Part shown: piece by piece, positions 29,454-39,828 of the stretch
Layout of the letters: each line of letters begins with the position of its first letter
Position numbering within the stretch: the stretch's first letter is position 1
NCBI RefSeq assembly: GCF_000217915.1
Contig: NZ_AFOZ01000040.1
Span: forward strand, 1 to 64,000
Length of the DNA: 64,000 nt
Reading direction: 5' to 3'
Source of the DNA: Shewanella sp. HN-41
Lineage (GTDB): Bacteria > Pseudomonadota > Gammaproteobacteria > Enterobacterales > Shewanellaceae
Program-made: the position numbers and the translations under genes
Notes under the pieces: generated by a model
Told to the model about the DNA's origin: nothing
What the model saw: the letters and a program-made list of their open reading frames with translations, nothing else
The model's database searches: none

Positions 29454-30806
29454 ATGAAAACAAAACTATCTGTACTTTCAGCCGCAATGTTAGCCGCTAC
29501 CTTGACTATGATGCCCGCAATCTCACAGGCCGCGATCCCACAAACCGTCGAGGGACAACCTATTCCAAGCCTCGCGCCCATGTTGGAGCGAACAACTCCC
29601 GCAGTGGTTTCTGTCGCAGTGAGTGGCACCCATGTTTCTAAGCAACGAGTACCCGATGTATTCCGTTATTTCTTCGGCCCCAATGCGCCGCAGGAACAAG
29701 TGCAAGAACGCCCCTTTAGAGGTTTAGGATCTGGGGTAATTATTGATGCCGAAAAAGGCTATATCGTTACTAATAATCACGTGATTGATGGCGCCGATGA
29801 TATTCAAGTCGGTCTACATGACGGTCGTGAAGTCAAAGCCAAACTCATTGGTACTGATTCAGAATCTGATATTGCATTACTGCAAATTGAGGCCAAAAAT
29901 CTTGTCGCCATTAAGTCTTCTAACTCCGATGACTTACGTGTAGGTGACTTTGCCGTAGCCATTGGTAACCCCTTCGGTTTAGGGCAAACAGTAACATCCG
30001 GTATCGTCAGTGCCTTAGGTCGAAGTGGTTTAGGTATTGAAATGCTCGAAAACTTTATCCAGACCGATGCCGCCATTAACAGTGGTAACTCCGGTGGTGC
30101 ACTCGTTAATTTAAACGGTGAATTGATTGGGATTAATACCGCAATCGTAGCGCCAGGCGGTGGTAACGTCGGTATCGGCTTTGCTATCCCTGCCAATATG
30201 GTGAAAAACTTGGTTGCGCAGATTGCTGAACACGGTGAAGTTCGCCGTGGGGTACTGGGTATCTCGGGACGCGATCTTGATAGTCAACTCGCCCAAGGCT
30301 TTGGTTTAGACACCCAACACGGCGGCTTCGTGAATGAAGTATCAAAAGACAGTGCTGCCGAGAAAGCAGGCATTAAAGCGGGTGATATTATTGTTAGTGT
30401 CGATGGTCGTTCGATTAAGTCATTCCAGGAGCTGCGCGCTAAGGTTGCCACTATGGGTGCTGGCGCTAAAGTTGAGCTAGGGCTGATCCGCGATGGTGAT
30501 TCTAAAACGGTTAAAGTCACTTTAGGCGAAGCCAGTCAAACCACTGAGGCCGCCGCGGGTGCAGTCCACCCAATGCTACAGGGGGCCTCCTTGGAAAACT
30601 CGGCTAAGGGCATTGAAATTACCGATGTGGCTCAAGGTTCACCCGCGGCGATGAGTGGTTTGCAAAAAGGCGATGTGATTGTAGGGATTAACCGTACTGG
30701 GGTGAAAGATCTGAAGTCGCTAAAAGCACAACTGAAGGATCAAGAAGGTGCGGTAGCACTGAAGATCCTCCGTGATAAGAGTATGTTGTACTTAGTGTTA
30801 CGCTAA
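29454..30806 (+). CDS. degQ: Periplasmic serine endoprotease DegQ
   Basis: This is a 450-residue HtrA-family protease that degrades and refolds periplasmic proteins. It has a signal peptide of 26 residues (ending AISQA). The trypsin-like domain carries the triad His in IVTNNHVIDGA, Asp in SESDIALLQIE and Ser in NSGNSGGALV. Two PDZ domains follow (about residues 255-345 and 365-450). A long loop of HtrA1/DegP type is shortened, so DegQ fits better than DegP. It is followed by degS on the same strand, as in E. coli. Confidence 0.93.
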   Translation: MKTKLSVLSAAMLAATLTMMPAISQAAIPQTVEGQPIPSLAPMLERTTPAVVSVAVSGTHVSKQRVPDVFRYFFGPNAPQEQVQERPFRGLGSGVIIDAEKGYIVTNNHVIDGADDIQVGLHDGREVKAKLIGTDSESDIALLQIEAKNLVAIKSSNSDDLRVGDFAVAIGNPFGLGQTVTSGIVSALGRSGLGIEMLENFIQTDAAINSGNSGGALVNLNGELIGINTAIVAPGGGNVGIGFAIPANMVKNLVAQIAEHGEVRRGVLGISGRDLDSQLAQGFGLDTQHGGFVNEVSKDSAAEKAGIKAGDIIVSVDGRSIKSFQELRAKVATMGAGAKVELGLIRDGDSKTVKVTLGEASQTTEAAAGAVHPMLQGASLENSAKGIEITDVAQGSPAAMSGLQKGDVIVGINRTGVKDLKSLKAQLKDQEGAVALKILRDKSMLYLVLR

Positions 30807-30932
30807 CCGATGCTCGCGTCTGAAACTTAAGCAATTTTTCAGACTCAGATCAGCATAGGGAACACTCGTTCCCTATGCTTTGCTCAGTTAAACATGTTAA
30901 TCTAACCCACCTTTTTCAATATTTATCCTGCC

Positions 30933-32015
30933 ATGACAATAAAAGACACCCTGTTATATCTAGGTAAAGCCATCCTTTTCGGTCTTATCATGGCGGCAAT
31001 GTTCTTATTGGTCACCCGTTATTTTGATGACCAACACCTCGGCAATAGTCTGCTTCAGCCCCGGGCGAATAACACAGTAGAGTTGTCCTTTGCCAAGGCG
31101 GTGCGCCGCGCAGCCCCTGCCGTTGTCAATATTTACAGCCTCAGCATAGATCAGAGTCGCCCACTCAATTCAGGCTCGCTACAGGGCCTAGGTTCTGGGG
31201 TGATAATGAGCAAAGAAGGCTATATTCTCACAAATTATCATGTCATTAAGAAAGCTGACGAGATTGTTGTCGCCCTGCAAGATGGACGCAAGTTTACCTC
31301 GGAAGTGGTTGGTTTCGATCCTGAAACCGATCTATCTGTCCTTAAAATTGAAGGCGATAACTTACCGATTGTCCCCGTTAATCTAGATAGCCCACCTCAA
31401 GTCGGTGATGTGGTGCTCGCCATTGGTAACCCGTACAATTTAGGCCAAACCATTACCCAAGGTATTATCAGTGCCACTGGCCGTAACGGTTTAAGTTCGG
31501 GTTATTTAGACTTCCTGCAAACCGATGCAGCGATTAACGCGGGCAACTCCGGCGGCGCCTTAATCGACACCAACGGTAGCCTCATAGGGATTAACACCGC
31601 CGCATTCCAAATAGGTGAAGAAGGCGGTGGTCACGGCATTAACTTCGCCATCCCGATTAAATTGGCCCACAGCATTATGGGCAAATTGATTAAGAACGGC
31701 CGCGTGATCCGTGGTGCATTAGGCATTTCCGGCGAGCCGATTAACCCTGTCATTGCACAAATTCTCAATCTGCCCGATTTAAAAGGTGTGGTCATTATGG
31801 GTGTAGATCCTAATGGCCCAGCAGCACGGGCGCAGCTAATGCCAAGGGATGTAATCATCAAATACGATGGCGAGGATGTGCCTGGGGTCGAAATGCTGAT
31901 GGATAGAATTGCCGAGACAACTCCCGGCAAGAAAGTCATGATGACAGTTATTCGCCAAGGCAAGGAGCAAGTACTGCCTGTGATTATCGATGAGAAAGTC
32001 GTCGTCGATAATTAA
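30933..32015 (+). CDS. degS: Membrane-anchored serine protease DegS
   Basis: This 360-residue protease starts the RseA cleavage cascade that frees sigma-E when outer-membrane proteins misfold. An N-terminal transmembrane helix (residues 9-28) anchors it. The catalytic residues are His in ILTNYHVIKKA, Asp in PETDLSVLKIE and Ser in NAGNSGGALID. One PDZ domain (about residues 255-345) follows, as expected for DegS. Length matches E. coli DegS (355). It follows degQ by 126 bases with its own start region. Confidence 0.93.
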   Translation: MTIKDTLLYLGKAILFGLIMAAMFLLVTRYFDDQHLGNSLLQPRANNTVELSFAKAVRRAAPAVVNIYSLSIDQSRPLNSGSLQGLGSGVIMSKEGYILTNYHVIKKADEIVVALQDGRKFTSEVVGFDPETDLSVLKIEGDNLPIVPVNLDSPPQVGDVVLAIGNPYNLGQTITQGIISATGRNGLSSGYLDFLQTDAAINAGNSGGALIDTNGSLIGINTAAFQIGEEGGGHGINFAIPIKLAHSIMGKLIKNGRVIRGALGISGEPINPVIAQILNLPDLKGVVIMGVDPNGPAARAQLMPRDVIIKYDGEDVPGVEMLMDRIAETTPGKKVMMTVIRQGKEQVLPVIIDEKVVVDN

Positions 32016-32044
32016 GCTCTGTTGCATCATCCTATTGAGTTAAG

Positions 32045-32079
32045 CTCAGAATAAGGCAGGAATAGCGCCTTATTCTGAG
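32045..32079. repeat. 13-bp perfect inverted repeat after degS
   Basis: CTCAGAATAAGGC and GCCTTATTCTGAG pair perfectly around a nine-base loop. No T-run follows on the plus strand, so it may stop transcription only weakly or stabilise the 3' end of the degS message. Confidence 0.55.
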
Positions 32080-32108
32080 TCCCCTCCAAAGCAAGATAAC
32101 TTTATCGT

Positions 32109-32210
32109 CTAGTGATCAGGGTGAATTGCCATTGTTTCCCCAGTGACACTCCCCATATCCCTATGGGTCAGATGTGAAATAGCGGCCATGTCGCCAACAG
32201 TCACTGGCAC
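32109..32210 (-). pseudogene. Possible remnant of a short-chain dehydrogenase C-terminus
   Basis: On the minus strand the frame reads VPVTVGDMAAISHLTHRD then GSVTGETMAIHPDH and a stop. The pattern VTV-D-AA...TGE is like the C-terminal region of SDR enzymes. Nothing upstream supports a complete gene. The similarity is short and may be chance. Confidence 0.25.
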
Positions 32211-32499
32211 AACAATTCCAATCTTAACTCCCTTTTAAACTGTTCGTTTAGCTAAAAAGTATTGTTCCAAAGCAAGCCACGGCTAGAAGGTCAGCCCTTT
32301 GCTGTCTGATAATTTGAGATACATAAAGTAATGGGTCCCTAAAAGTAAGACCCCATAAATCCTCTATTCCGAATGTATCATATCGCGACAAATGCAATTA
32401 TTTATCATAAATATAGATGGCAATATTTATTGCAATTGGATTTTAGGTTAACTTTATGAACAAGCACAATTATCAAAGAATTGTTATTTAAGGGATCAA
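32211..32499. other. AT-rich region upstream of the Hsp70 gene
   Basis: No gene is seen. The last 150 bases are very AT-rich and likely hold the promoter of the Hsp70/J-protein pair; I could not pick a confident -35/-10 pair or a sigma-32 site. Confidence 0.35.
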
Positions 32500-34197
32500 A
32501 TGCCAATTGTAGGGATAGATTTAGGTACCACCAATAGCGCCATCAGCGTCTGGGAACACGGTGAAGTCAAACTCATTAAGAATGCCCTTGGAGACGAGTT
32601 AACTCCCTCAGTAGTCAATGTCGATGATGCAGGTAATATTCTTATTGGTAAAGCCGCTAAACAAAGATTGATCACAGCTCCGCACCATACCACTGAACAA
32701 TTCAAACGTTTTATTGGCACTGATAAAGTGATTTTACTGGGTAAACGCAGTTTTAGCGCTATTGAATTATCATCTATGTTACTTAAATCTTTAAAGAGCG
32801 ATGCCGAAGCCTACCTGAATGAGACTGTCAATAGAGCCATAGTCTCGGTCCCCGCTTATTTTAATGATATTCAGCGCCAAGCGACTAAAATGGCCGCTGA
32901 GCTTGCTGGTCTTACCGTTGAAAAACTCATCAATGAGCCCACCGCCGCAGCACTATGTTATGGCGTCCATGAATCGCCAGATGATCAGACCTACCTTATT
33001 CTCGATCTTGGTGGCGGCACTTTCGATGTCACTCTATTAGAATACTTTGATGGCGTAATGGAGGTGCATGCCTCTAGTGGTGATAATTTTTTAGGTGGTA
33101 TGGACTTTCTAGATGTGATCGTCAGTGATTTCTTAATCCAGCATAAACTAACTAAATCACAATTGAGTGCCGATGCCCTTTCTTCTCTTCATCAATATTG
33201 TGAACAGTTAAAAATTAAGCTCAGCCAAGAAAAACAAGCAAGCTTTACATTAATACTCGATGGCAACTCTTACAGTTACAGCTTGAACGAAGTCGATTTT
33301 GAAACTAAATGCTCATCAATATTAAAGCGTATTGTCCTACCTATTGAACGTGTCATCAACGATAGCCGCATAAGCCAGCTCAGTGAAATTAACGATGTTA
33401 TATTAGTCGGTGGTGCGACACGTATGCCTATATTTCACAAAACTATTTCAAAATTACTTGGGCGTATCCCATCATATCGTTTAAATCCCGATATCGTTGT
33501 CGCAAAAGGAGCGGGTATTCAGGCAGCTTTAGCAGCAGATGACCAAGCCCTTGAAGACGTAGTATTAACTGATGTAAGCCCCTTTAGTCTTGGCGTTAAT
33601 GTAAGAAGCTTAGAAAGCCCTGACCGGAGTTTTTTTGATCCTATAATCAGTCGCAATACTCTACTCCCAGTTAGCGTTAGTCGACTATATGTTAATGCCG
33701 CTGATGGACAAGAAGAAATTTGCTTTAAAGTTTACCAAGGTGAAAGTAAGTTCTTAGAGAATAATCTGCATTTAGGTGATGTACTTGTCGACATCCCCAA
33801 GTCAAAGGCCGGGGAAACCTGCGTTGAAGTTCGTTTTAGTTACGATACCAATGGTCTACTCGAAGTCGATGTGTATATAGACGCGACAAAGCAGAAACGT
33901 AGTGCATTATTTGAGCAAAGTTCCGGTAAATTATCTGATGCCGACAAAGCCAGCGCATTAGCCAAGTTAGCTGAATTAAAAGTCCATCCAAGAACAGTAT
34001 TGCAAAATATTACGCTGTTAGAGTCGCTTGATAGGATTTACATTCAATCTACTGATATAGATAAACAATTTGTTTCGTCGTTAATAGAGAAATTCTCAAG
34101 TTTAATTGAATCACAAAATGTCCAAGAGATAAAACGCTTCAGTAGCTACCTTAAAGATGTGATTGAAGAATATGATATTCGAGGTATTTTCCAATGA
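32500..34197 (+). CDS. hscC: HscC-type Hsp70 chaperone
   Basis: This 565-residue ATPase chaperone is shorter than DnaK (about 638) and lacks most of the C-terminal lid tail, like HscC. The nucleotide-binding domain has GIDLGTTNSAIS (residues 4-15), INEPTAAALCYG (near 146), LDLGGGTFDVTLLE (near 167) and LVGGATRMP (near 303). The substrate domain begins at VSPFSLGVNV (near 366). The stop overlaps the start of the J-domain gene, so the two are translated together. HscC works with J-proteins DjlB/DjlC in E. coli. It is an accessory gene placed between degS and murA. Confidence 0.85.
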   Translation: MPIVGIDLGTTNSAISVWEHGEVKLIKNALGDELTPSVVNVDDAGNILIGKAAKQRLITAPHHTTEQFKRFIGTDKVILLGKRSFSAIELSSMLLKSLKSDAEAYLNETVNRAIVSVPAYFNDIQRQATKMAAELAGLTVEKLINEPTAAALCYGVHESPDDQTYLILDLGGGTFDVTLLEYFDGVMEVHASSGDNFLGGMDFLDVIVSDFLIQHKLTKSQLSADALSSLHQYCEQLKIKLSQEKQASFTLILDGNSYSYSLNEVDFETKCSSILKRIVLPIERVINDSRISQLSEINDVILVGGATRMPIFHKTISKLLGRIPSYRLNPDIVVAKGAGIQAALAADDQALEDVVLTDVSPFSLGVNVRSLESPDRSFFDPIISRNTLLPVSVSRLYVNAADGQEEICFKVYQGESKFLENNLHLGDVLVDIPKSKAGETCVEVRFSYDTNGLLEVDVYIDATKQKRSALFEQSSGKLSDADKASALAKLAELKVHPRTVLQNITLLESLDRIYIQSTDIDKQFVSSLIEKFSSLIESQNVQEIKRFSSYLKDVIEEYDIRGIFQ

Positions 34198-35555
34198 CAG
34201 AACACTATTGGGAGCTGCTTGAGTTAACGCCTACCCATGACAAGAAAAGACTTCGGCAGGCTTACAGTAAAAAAATAAAGCAATTTAAACCAGAAAAATT
34301 CCCCGAAGAATTCAAACAAATTCGCACTGCGTACGAGATATTACTAAATCAAATTCAGGATGAAGATAATGAAAGCCATGGATCAACTAGAGAAAGTCTT
34401 GCTGAAAGAATAGCGGCTAAAGTTACTAATCAGCAAAATTTAGTAGCAATGGAAAACTGTAACAGACAACAATTCGAGCATACAGAAACAAACTTATTGC
34501 AAGACTTAGAGGTTGGAGTTAACACCGATTATGATAAAAATAAGCTTACGTTAAGTAATCTTAGTCAAGAAAAGCTATTTTTATCGCCACAGTTAACTGA
34601 AAATGATGTTCAATCTATTACCGCTGAGAGTATTGTCGAACAGCTGACATCGTTAACTATGGACAAAAATGTTGAACACATAACTGAACCTTGGCAAAAA
34701 GTCCTTGATCAAGTTGAGCAGCTTGACTTATTTTCTCGTCAAAAAATATCGAACCAAGCCTTTTATTTATTATTGAAATATGTGCAACGCTTTTCAAAAA
34801 GACGCGGCAGAAAAGAATACATCACCTACCCATTTAAAGTGATGAAATGTTTTGATGAAACCTTTCTATGGTCTAAGAACAACGCCCTCACTGACCTGTA
34901 TGATGAAAATGACATTAAGCAAGTAATTCCACGATACTTTATTATTCAACAAGAACAAATTCAAATCGGTGGAGGTGGATCTCAACAAAGCTATTTACAG
35001 CAAGTTGATGGTATGGACAGATTTATAATGATGCTGGTGGATTTTTGTATCTGTTGTATCCCAGCCATATTTGTTGTTCCTTATCTAACCTCGCCATCGA
35101 GTTTAATTACCAAACTTCATGCAATGGTTGAGTCCATCCAATTAACGTCAAATATCGGCCTTTTTCAGCCCGTTAAACAACAGGTATTGAATAAAGTGTC
35201 AAATGGACTATTCGCCTTAAGTGAGTTAAAAGCCTTGCCAATGTTTATGATTTCGCTGTTCATTTGCTACTTATTGTATGTAACTATCATGGAACTTGGC
35301 CCGTTCAGACGCACTATAGGCACAAAGATCTGCAAAGCGACAATAGGAACAAGACAATTTAAGCCTGCTCGTTTCACTCATCGACTTTGTCGATTGACAC
35401 TAAACGGCTTTTTATTAACCATGTTAGTACTTCTATGTTGGGGACTCATGTCATCATCAGCGATGATGTTTTTTGTAGCGATAGCATTAGGCCGCCTATT
35501 ACGGCAAATTCTGGAAAGTTATTCCCCCGTTATACTTTATCGAGTAGTGAAATAA
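34194..35555 (+). CDS. J-domain protein with C-terminal RDD membrane domain
   Basis: This 453-residue protein has a J-like domain at residues 3-55 (YWELLELTPTHDKKRLRQAY). The universal His-Pro-Asp motif is replaced by Lys-Pro-Glu in KQFKPEKFPEEF, as in DjlB/DjlC-type proteins. A disordered linker and helical region follow to about residue 270. The RDD-like domain has Arg-Asp near VDGMDRFIMMLVDF, three or four membrane helices, and GPFRRTIGTKICKATIG. It overlaps the HscC gene by four bases and is surely its partner. It would place the chaperone at the inner membrane; the client is unknown. Confidence 0.8.
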   Translation: MTEHYWELLELTPTHDKKRLRQAYSKKIKQFKPEKFPEEFKQIRTAYEILLNQIQDEDNESHGSTRESLAERIAAKVTNQQNLVAMENCNRQQFEHTETNLLQDLEVGVNTDYDKNKLTLSNLSQEKLFLSPQLTENDVQSITAESIVEQLTSLTMDKNVEHITEPWQKVLDQVEQLDLFSRQKISNQAFYLLLKYVQRFSKRRGRKEYITYPFKVMKCFDETFLWSKNNALTDLYDENDIKQVIPRYFIIQQEQIQIGGGGSQQSYLQQVDGMDRFIMMLVDFCICCIPAIFVVPYLTSPSSLITKLHAMVESIQLTSNIGLFQPVKQQVLNKVSNGLFALSELKALPMFMISLFICYLLYVTIMELGPFRRTIGTKICKATIGTRQFKPARFTHRLCRLTLNGFLLTMLVLLCWGLMSSSAMMFFVAIALGRLLRQILESYSPVILYRVVK

Positions 35556-35721
35556 ATACCTTTATAGTTAAATGTTTAGCGTATATTGCTATTTGGCCGA
35601 GGGAATATTTATGAGATTAACACCATGAAATATAATGATATTTACTTATTAACCAGGTAGATTTAATAAGAATAATCGACATCAGAAAAATGTCTACAAA
35701 GAGGTCATTCTTCGTAAATCA

Positions 35722-35743
35722 CCCCACGTTCTTGGGGCTTTTT
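35722..35743 (+). terminator. Probable terminator after the HscC/J-protein pair
   Basis: CCCCA and TGGGG pair around six bases and are followed by CTTTTTC. The stem is short, but the T-run and position (about 165 bases after the stop) support it. Confidence 0.45.
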
Positions 35744-35951
35744 CTTGTCCTAAACAGGGCAATTTTACCAGCAACCTGAACAGTTGTTGCCAGTAGAAGT
35801 GGGCAGTTTGATGCTGCACCGCTACATAATGATTAAGATAAGAGGAATATTTCACAATGAATTTTTCATTACTTCTGTTTATCCGAATGCAGATAATCTT
35901 GCGAAAAATTCAGCTCGTTTTGTCCCTTCCTTTTTAGCTGAACAAATTGAG
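35744..35951. other. Intergenic stretch before the murA terminator
   Basis: The region between the J-protein gene and murA is about 455 bases in all. A 95-codon frame on the plus strand (35784-36071) crosses the murA terminator and the murA C-terminus, so I do not call it. Nothing else was seen. Confidence 0.4.
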
Positions 35952-35991
35952 CCCAATAAAAAACCAGCACTAGGCTGTGTTTTTTATTGGG
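35952..35991 (-). terminator. Terminator after murA
   Basis: CCCAATAAAAAA and TTTTTTATTGGG pair, with an inner CAGC/GCTG stem around five bases. T-runs appear on both strands. It lies 20 bases after the murA stop. Confidence 0.7.
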
Positions 35992-36010
35992 AGCTAGTCC
36001 TAAGCAAATG

Positions 36011-37271
<1,261 letters not shown>

Positions 37272-37280
37272 TTTTCCTCA

Positions 37281-37538
37281 CTAGCTAGGCATGTTGAAAA
37301 CTTTTTCGCGTTTCCATTGAGTCGGCGTGAAAGTTTTAATCGTTAATGCATGTAATTCACCACTGGCAATGTGTGCCGTTAGCGGTGCATAAATGGCTTG
37401 TTGCTGTTTAACTCGGCTCATACCATCGAAACATTCGCCTACGGCGATCACTTTATAATGGCTGCCATCGGAGCTAGCGTGAACTTCGTCAAGCGCTAAC
37501 GCATCACGTAAAATCTGTTCTATTAAGCTGCATTCCAT
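37281..37538 (-). CDS. ibaG: BolA-family acid-stress protein IbaG
   Basis: This 85-residue BolA-like protein has SSDGSHYKVIAVGECFDGMSRVKQQQ, the nucleic-acid/glutaredoxin-binding core with the conserved His and Cys. IbaG binds iron-sulfur clusters with Grx4 in other gammaproteobacteria. It lies between mlaB and murA with 9 bases to murA, the conserved order in E. coli and Shewanella. Length equals E. coli IbaG (84). Confidence 0.92.
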   Translation of the reverse strand: MECSLIEQILRDALALDEVHASSDGSHYKVIAVGECFDGMSRVKQQQAIYAPLTAHIASGELHALTIKTFTPTQWKREKVFNMPS

Positions 37539-37557
37539 AAAATTTAGTACCTTGTTT

Positions 37558-37842
37558 TCAAAGTGCTTCTTCGGTGAAGAAGGACTGTAAATCGTATAAA
37601 TCGATTAATTTTTTAAGCTGCTCCGAGGCGGAACAAAGTGTCAGAGGCGAGTCATGGGCACGCACTAGGGCCAGTAAAAAAGCCACTCCTGCGCTATCAC
37701 TATATTCAAGCTCTGACAAAGACAACACTTGTGTCTGCTTTTCCAGCAAACTTTGTCTCTGCGGCCACAGCGTTATCACTTGCGCCTGTGATAAGCGCCC
37801 CTTGAGATGACAAACCCTGCCCTGCTGCACAAATTCAACCAC
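37558..37842 (-). CDS. mlaB: STAS-domain protein MlaB
   Basis: This is a 94-residue cytosolic STAS protein that stabilises the MlaFE transporter. The segment LSLSELEYSDSAGVAFLLALV contains the Ser-Asp-Ser turn typical of STAS folds. It starts with GTG, five bases after mlaC, and is the last mla gene before ibaG. Length matches E. coli MlaB (97). Confidence 0.88.
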   Translation of the reverse strand: MVEFVQQGRVCHLKGRLSQAQVITLWPQRQSLLEKQTQVLSLSELEYSDSAGVAFLLALVRAHDSPLTLCSASEQLKKLIDLYDLQSFFTEEAL

Positions 37843-37847
37843 GGCGA

Positions 37848-38501
37848 TTACTTCCCTGATTTAGATTGTTTAACCACTTTTTCTTTAGTGCGCTCTTCAA
37901 GCATCTTAATCACAGGATCAATACCTTGTTGGCGGATAAGGTTAGAGATTTCAGATTGTTTAGATGACAGTAAACTCACGCCCTCGGCCACTAAATCAAA
38001 CGCTTTCCATGAGTCATCCTTCAAACGACGCACTTTAAACAGTAATTTTATCGGTGGACGACCCGCTTCGATAATCTGTACGTTAACATCGACAATTTTC
38101 TCGTTGCGAAAATCGGCACCGGGTGAAAATTCAACTTTCTGATTAGTGTACTCAGTAAATGCCTGTGCGTAGGTAGAGATTAAATATCCCTCGAAGGCGG
38201 TGACAAATTGATTGCGCTGTTCTTCGGTAGAATCCTTCAAATACTGGCCTAATACTTTGTAAGAGGCATATTTATAATCGACGTATGGCATTAATTCTTC
38301 GCGCACAATCACCTTGAGATGATCCGCATCGGCATCGATTAAAGCCTTATCTTGATGGAAACGGTCGAAGGTTTTATTCGCAGCAGCTTTCACCATGGCA
38401 TAAGGATCCATAGTGTTGATCGTGACATCGGCCGCCATAACATTCATTGCGGTAAAAACCATCACTAACGGCAGTAAAAAGCGAGATAAGCTTTTAAACA
38501 T
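37848..38501 (-). CDS. mlaC: Periplasmic phospholipid-binding protein MlaC
   Basis: This 217-residue protein has a signal peptide (cleavage near NVMAADVT). The Tol-Tol-Ttg2 domain is visible in LMPYVDYKYASYKVLGQYLKD-like and FLKVRRLKDDSWKAFD-like segments (the second is written KVRRLKDDSWKAFDL here). It ferries phospholipids between the outer-membrane MlaA and the inner-membrane MlaFEDB complex. It lies 11 bases after mlaD. Length is near E. coli MlaC (211). Confidence 0.93.
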   Translation of the reverse strand: MFKSLSRFLLPLVMVFTAMNVMAADVTINTMDPYAMVKAAANKTFDRFHQDKALIDADADHLKVIVREELMPYVDYKYASYKVLGQYLKDSTEEQRNQFVTAFEGYLISTYAQAFTEYTNQKVEFSPGADFRNEKIVDVNVQIIEAGRPPIKLLFKVRRLKDDSWKAFDLVAEGVSLLSSKQSEISNLIRQQGIDPVIKMLEERTKEKVVKQSKSGK

Positions 38502-38512
38502 AGTGGTAACCC

Positions 38513-38986
38513 CTATTTATCCTTTGAACCCATACTATATAAAAACTGACCAATCAGGTCTTCTAACACTAAGGCTGAGCGAGTATCGTCAATCTTATCG
38601 CCATCCTTAAGCATGCTCACATCGTCATCCATAAACCCTGGGGTTAAACCGAGAAATTGCTCACCGAGCAAGCCCGAAGTCAAAATAGCTAAACTACTGG
38701 TTTCAGGGAATTTATCGTAACGTTTGTCCATCACAACCGTCACCACGGCCACCAATTTGACAGGATCGAGGTCAATATTGCTCACCCGTCCCACCACGAC
38801 CCCGCCCACTTTGACCGGAGAGCGCACTTTAAGGCCACCAATATTAGTGAAATTGGCCGTTAAGGTGTAGCTGCTGTCGCTGGTTTTCACCTCGATATTG
38901 GCGACTTTGAACACCAATACTAGAAAGGCGGCTAAACCCGTTAAAAGAAACACACCCACTAACAATTCAATTTTTCGTGTCAACAT
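38513..38986 (-). CDS. mlaD: MCE-domain protein MlaD
   Basis: This 157-residue protein has an N-terminal membrane helix (residues 7-27) and one MCE domain with FTNIGGLKVRSPVKVGGVVVG. MlaD forms the hexameric ring that holds lipids above the transporter. It lies 56 bases after mlaE. Length is slightly below E. coli MlaD (183), the C-terminal tail being shorter. Confidence 0.93.
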   Translation of the reverse strand: MLTRKIELLVGVFLLTGLAAFLVLVFKVANIEVKTSDSSYTLTANFTNIGGLKVRSPVKVGGVVVGRVSNIDLDPVKLVAVVTVVMDKRYDKFPETSSLAILTSGLLGEQFLGLTPGFMDDDVSMLKDGDKIDDTRSALVLEDLIGQFLYSMGSKDK

Positions 38987-39042
38987 GCTCAGTTACCACT
39001 CTGTTAATCCATCTAACCTGTGTCGAAATCCGCAATGTTCCA

Positions 39043-39828
39043 TTAGCGGCCAAACATCAGGGCTGTCAGTAAAAAATCTAATGCCAGTACGGCGAGGCTT
39101 GATTGCACTACGGTCGATGTCGTTGCTCGGCTAATCCCTTCCGGATTAGGGATCACTTGGTAACCACGATATAGGGCAATCCAAGTGACAACTACGGCAA
39201 AGACACCGCTCTTGATCAAACAGTTAACTATGTCTTTACGCCATTCTACCGATGCTTGCAAAATCGACCAAAAAGCACCGTTATCTATCCCTTTCCATTC
39301 CACACCCACTAAATGGCCGCCATAGATACCCACAGCCGTAAACATTAACGCCAGCAAAGGCATGCTGATCACCCCAGCCCAAAAGCGTGGTGCAATAATC
39401 TGCCGCAGCGGATCTATGGCCATCATTTCTAAACTTGAGAGCTGTTCAGTACTCTTCATTAGGCCGATTTCAGCGGTTAATGCCGAACCCGCACGCCCGG
39501 CAAATAACAATGCCGTGACCACGGGCCCAAGTTCACGCAACAGACTCAAAGCCACCATAGGCCCGAGGCTTTCCTCAGTGCCAAAACCGACTAAGATGTT
39601 ATAGCCTTGCAGCGCCAACACCATACCGATAAAAAGCCCTGAGACTAAGATGATCACCATAGATTGCACACCAACCACATAGATCTGGCGCACCAATAAT
39701 GGAAACCCTTTGCGTACCCTAGGCCAGCGGAAAATGGCCCCCCAAAGCATAAGCCCCGCACGACCAAAACCGAGCACAAGCTCAATCGCACTGCGGCCTA
39801 AGTCGGCAATACTGTCTAATAACTTCAC
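39043..39828 (-). CDS. mlaE: Phospholipid ABC permease MlaE
   Basis: This 261-residue permease has five or six membrane helices and the MlaE signature [21 protein letters not shown] near the centre. It works with the ATPase MlaF to move phospholipids at the inner membrane and keep the outer membrane asymmetric. Its start overlaps the mlaF stop by four bases. Length equals E. coli MlaE (260). Confidence 0.94.
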   Translation of the reverse strand: MKLLDSIADLGRSAIELVLGFGRAGLMLWGAIFRWPRVRKGFPLLVRQIYVVGVQSMVIILVSGLFIGMVLALQGYNILVGFGTEESLGPMVALSLLRELGPVVTALLFAGRAGSALTAEIGLMKSTEQLSSLEMMAIDPLRQIIAPRFWAGVISMPLLALMFTAVGIYGGHLVGVEWKGIDNGAFWSILQASVEWRKDIVNCLIKSGVFAVVVTWIALYRGYQVIPNPEGISRATTSTVVQSSLAVLALDFLLTALMFGR

